Shown here in pieces: positions 14,756-16,234 of a stretch of 16,234 bases of DNA. The DNA lies in NCBI GenBank assembly GCA_027011835.1, contig JALUZN010000517.1, positions 1 through 16,234 on the forward strand, in the 5' to 3' direction. A model generated the notes under the pieces. It ran no database searches, was not told the origin of the DNA, and worked only from the letters and a program-made list of their open reading frames with translations. The position numbers and the translations under genes are program-made. Within the stretch, counting starts at the first letter, position 1; every line of letters starts with the position of its first letter. The DNA comes from Draconibacterium sp. Its GTDB lineage: Bacteria > Bacteroidota > Bacteroidia > Bacteroidales > Prolixibacteraceae.

Positions 14756-16045
14756 TTATTTTGTCCGATTTTCTACCGAGTTTAAAATACGGTAACCCAC
14801 CAACCTGTCGAAACGGCCGGCCGGAGCTTTGTAGTACACAAATATCTGATAGTCGTTTTCAGTTTCCCAGAAACTGCCTTCAATGTTTTTATCGTCGGCA
14901 ATTGGCGAACCCTGCGGTACATAAACATACTGGAAATTGTAATAACCCTGTTTTAAAAGAAGTGTAAGTTCGTATTGACTTGTGTCGAAATTCCAGGTCA
15001 TTTCGTTGCTTTTATTCGCATTCCAGCCGGTTAGTGCTCCAAAAACATTTACCGACCCACCCAATAGTATCGATTCGAGCTTTAAACTAAAGTGAGTAAA
15101 AACATAGTCGCATTCGGTATCGAAATCCTGTATTTCCGGGTCCTGACTTTCAATAACATATTTTCCGTTCATCTCTTTGTAGGCAAAAAACTTTTTATTT
15201 GCCCGTACTTCGCCCGGCATTAATGTTTTATGATAATAAGGCCGAAAAAAATCGGTCGACAGAACATTTTCTCCCGGAATTCGGTTGGTTCTAATGTCGA
15301 AATACCGGAATTCGTTTCCGGCTTCAAATACATTTTCGCGATTGTAACCGTACACCAACTCACCCTTTTTTATATACTGCGGTTTTAGGTCGCGAATGGC
15401 ATTGTCCCAACGGTTGTTTTGCATTATAACCACTTTTATCTCGTCGCGAGCGTTAATTATCTCCATATTTTTATGGTAAACAGAGAAATCTATTTCCTGG
15501 TTTTCTCCTTTAAAAGCATCTTGTCTTGCCCGCCGCACTGTACCCACAATATCGGTTAACGGCTCAACAACATAAAAACGTTGCGAAATAATAATCTTTT
15601 CTTTGTCGGCATCTTCGTAAACCAATAGGGCATAATTTCCCGAAAGTTTAATCTGAACGTCTTCGTTTGGAATGGTAAGCTGATAGTTTACATAGTCGAA
15701 AGTTGTATTAAACGATAATTTATAATCGCGTATTTGATTTTCGACATAGCCGTCTAAATAGTCTTCCTGTACCAAAAAACTTTCGTTCCAATCGGCATCG
15801 CAATGAATAATGGTGTAGTAATAGTTTTTTACGTCGGCCGAAAGGTCGTCGAATTTAAATATCAACCTTGTATCTTCGTGCAAGGTTAAAACCGGATTCG
15901 ATAGCTCAAACCCTTCGCGATACATTAGAACCGTTTTAATGTTTTCGTTATACACTGCATTCTCGTAGTAGAAATTATTGTTTTGCCCCAAAACGAGAGA
16001 AACGAACAAAAACGTAAAATTTATTAACAATGAAATTTTTTTCAT
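14756..16045 (-). CDS. Type IX secretion system plug protein (DUF5103 family)
   Basis: In Flavobacterium johnsoniae the SprA barrel is closed on its periplasmic side by a protein called Plug, of the family once named DUF5103. This 429-residue product fits: a signal peptide (1-20, MKKI then a hydrophobic core, cleavage before Gln21), then an N-terminal beta-rich region with YYYTIIHCDADWNESFLVQE, DYLDGYVENQIRDYKLSFNT and NYALLVYEDADKEKIIISQR. The C-terminal beta-sandwich has FGALTGWNANKSNEMTWNFD and KQGYYNFQYVYVP. I identify it from recalled family sequence, not a search. Its job would be to keep the translocon sealed when PorV-delivered cargo is absent. sprA begins about 12.7 kb away in the same window. 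Confidence 0.85.
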   Translation of the reverse strand: MKKISLLINFTFLFVSLVLGQNNNFYYENAVYNENIKTVLMYREGFELSNPVLTLHEDTRLIFKFDDLSADVKNYYYTIIHCDADWNESFLVQEDYLDGYVENQIRDYKLSFNTTFDYVNYQLTIPNEDVQIKLSGNYALLVYEDADKEKIIISQRFYVVEPLTDIVGTVRRARQDAFKGENQEIDFSVYHKNMEIINARDEIKVVIMQNNRWDNAIRDLKPQYIKKGELVYGYNRENVFEAGNEFRYFDIRTNRIPGENVLSTDFFRPYYHKTLMPGEVRANKKFFAYKEMNGKYVIESQDPEIQDFDTECDYVFTHFSLKLESILLGGSVNVFGALTGWNANKSNEMTWNFDTSQYELTLLLKQGYYNFQYVYVPQGSPIADDKNIEGSFWETENDYQIFVYYKAPAGRFDRLVGYRILNSVENRTK

Positions 16046-16064
16046 ATTGTACTTCTTAAAAAAG

Positions 16065-16072
16065 TGAAGATA
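16065..16072 (-). promoter_or_regulatory. -7-like box for the plug gene
   Basis: Read leftwards this is TATCTTCA, two bases from TAnnTTTG, 19 bp before the plug ATG, with TTTC elements upstream. It is the best promoter candidate in the 16046-16234 spacer, which holds no gene I can see. Confidence 0.35.
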
Positions 16073-16136
16073 GTTATTTTTTGAAATGATTGAAATTGTA
16101 AAATTTAATAAACGAACGAAAGTTTACTATTTAAAA

Positions 16137-16164
16137 GCTGTAATGTTTTTTTTTGAATTACAGC
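16137..16164. other. Stem-loop upstream of the plug gene
   Basis: A perfect 8-bp inverted repeat, GCTGTAAT (16137-16144) / ATTACAGC (16157-16164), encloses a 12-nt loop with nine T. It is not followed by a T-run on either strand, so it is a poor terminator. It lies about 92 bp before the plug ATG, upstream of the candidate promoter, and could be an operator or the end of a gene outside the window. Confidence 0.5.
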
Positions 16165-16234
16165 AAATTATCTATTCCATTCAATTAACGGAATTTAACA
16201 AAAATAATTGTGAATACAGCATCAACCTTTACGT

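Overview
The window looks like a chromosomal segment of a Bacteroidota bacterium. The evidence is the first 1103 residues of the type IX secretion (T9SS) translocon protein SprA, a DUF5103 T9SS plug protein, a futalosine-pathway menaquinone gene (mqnC), a fused ribBA, and several promoters of the Bacteroidota type (-7 box TAnnTTTG). The AT-rich sequence and gene set fit the Marinilabiliales/Prolixibacteraceae or nearby Bacteroidales, but that rank is a guess.

Left part (1-6559): genes run leftwards as lap, pdxA, ruvA, sprA with gaps of 47, 19 and 6 bp. A textbook -7/-33 promoter lies over the end of lap, so pdxA-ruvA-sprA probably has its own transcript. sprA leaves the window on the left. 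mqnC (6560-7657) is divergent from lap.

Middle part (7658-8613): this is the accessory and most unusual stretch. A strong promoter leads into a rearranged tRNA-Asn-like sequence, then an intact tRNA-Asn(GTT) with a terminator, then a small stand-alone GIY-YIG endonuclease gene whose last codons and stop lie inside a third, broken tRNA-like copy, followed by a second, related terminator. The first and third copies share an exact 36-bp repeat containing a hairpin that interrupts the anticodon arm. About 240 bp with no intact gene separates this from ribBA; it holds a possible decayed ORF.

Right part (8614-16234): ribBA (leftward, riboflavin) and a MIF-family tautomerase gene (rightward) diverge from a shared promoter region. 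The tautomerase gene converges, with overlapping stop codons, on a tightly overlapped leftward operon: LptF/LptG-type permease, then GT4, then GT2 glycosyltransferase, probably an envelope-glycan unit. Further right are a START/SRPBCC-like protein gene and the T9SS plug gene, both leftward.

Together the window links outer-membrane export (SprA at one edge, plug at the other), envelope glycan and lipid export, and cofactor synthesis (PLP, riboflavin, menaquinone). The strongest candidate for something under-described is the tRNA-Asn/GIY-YIG cassette.
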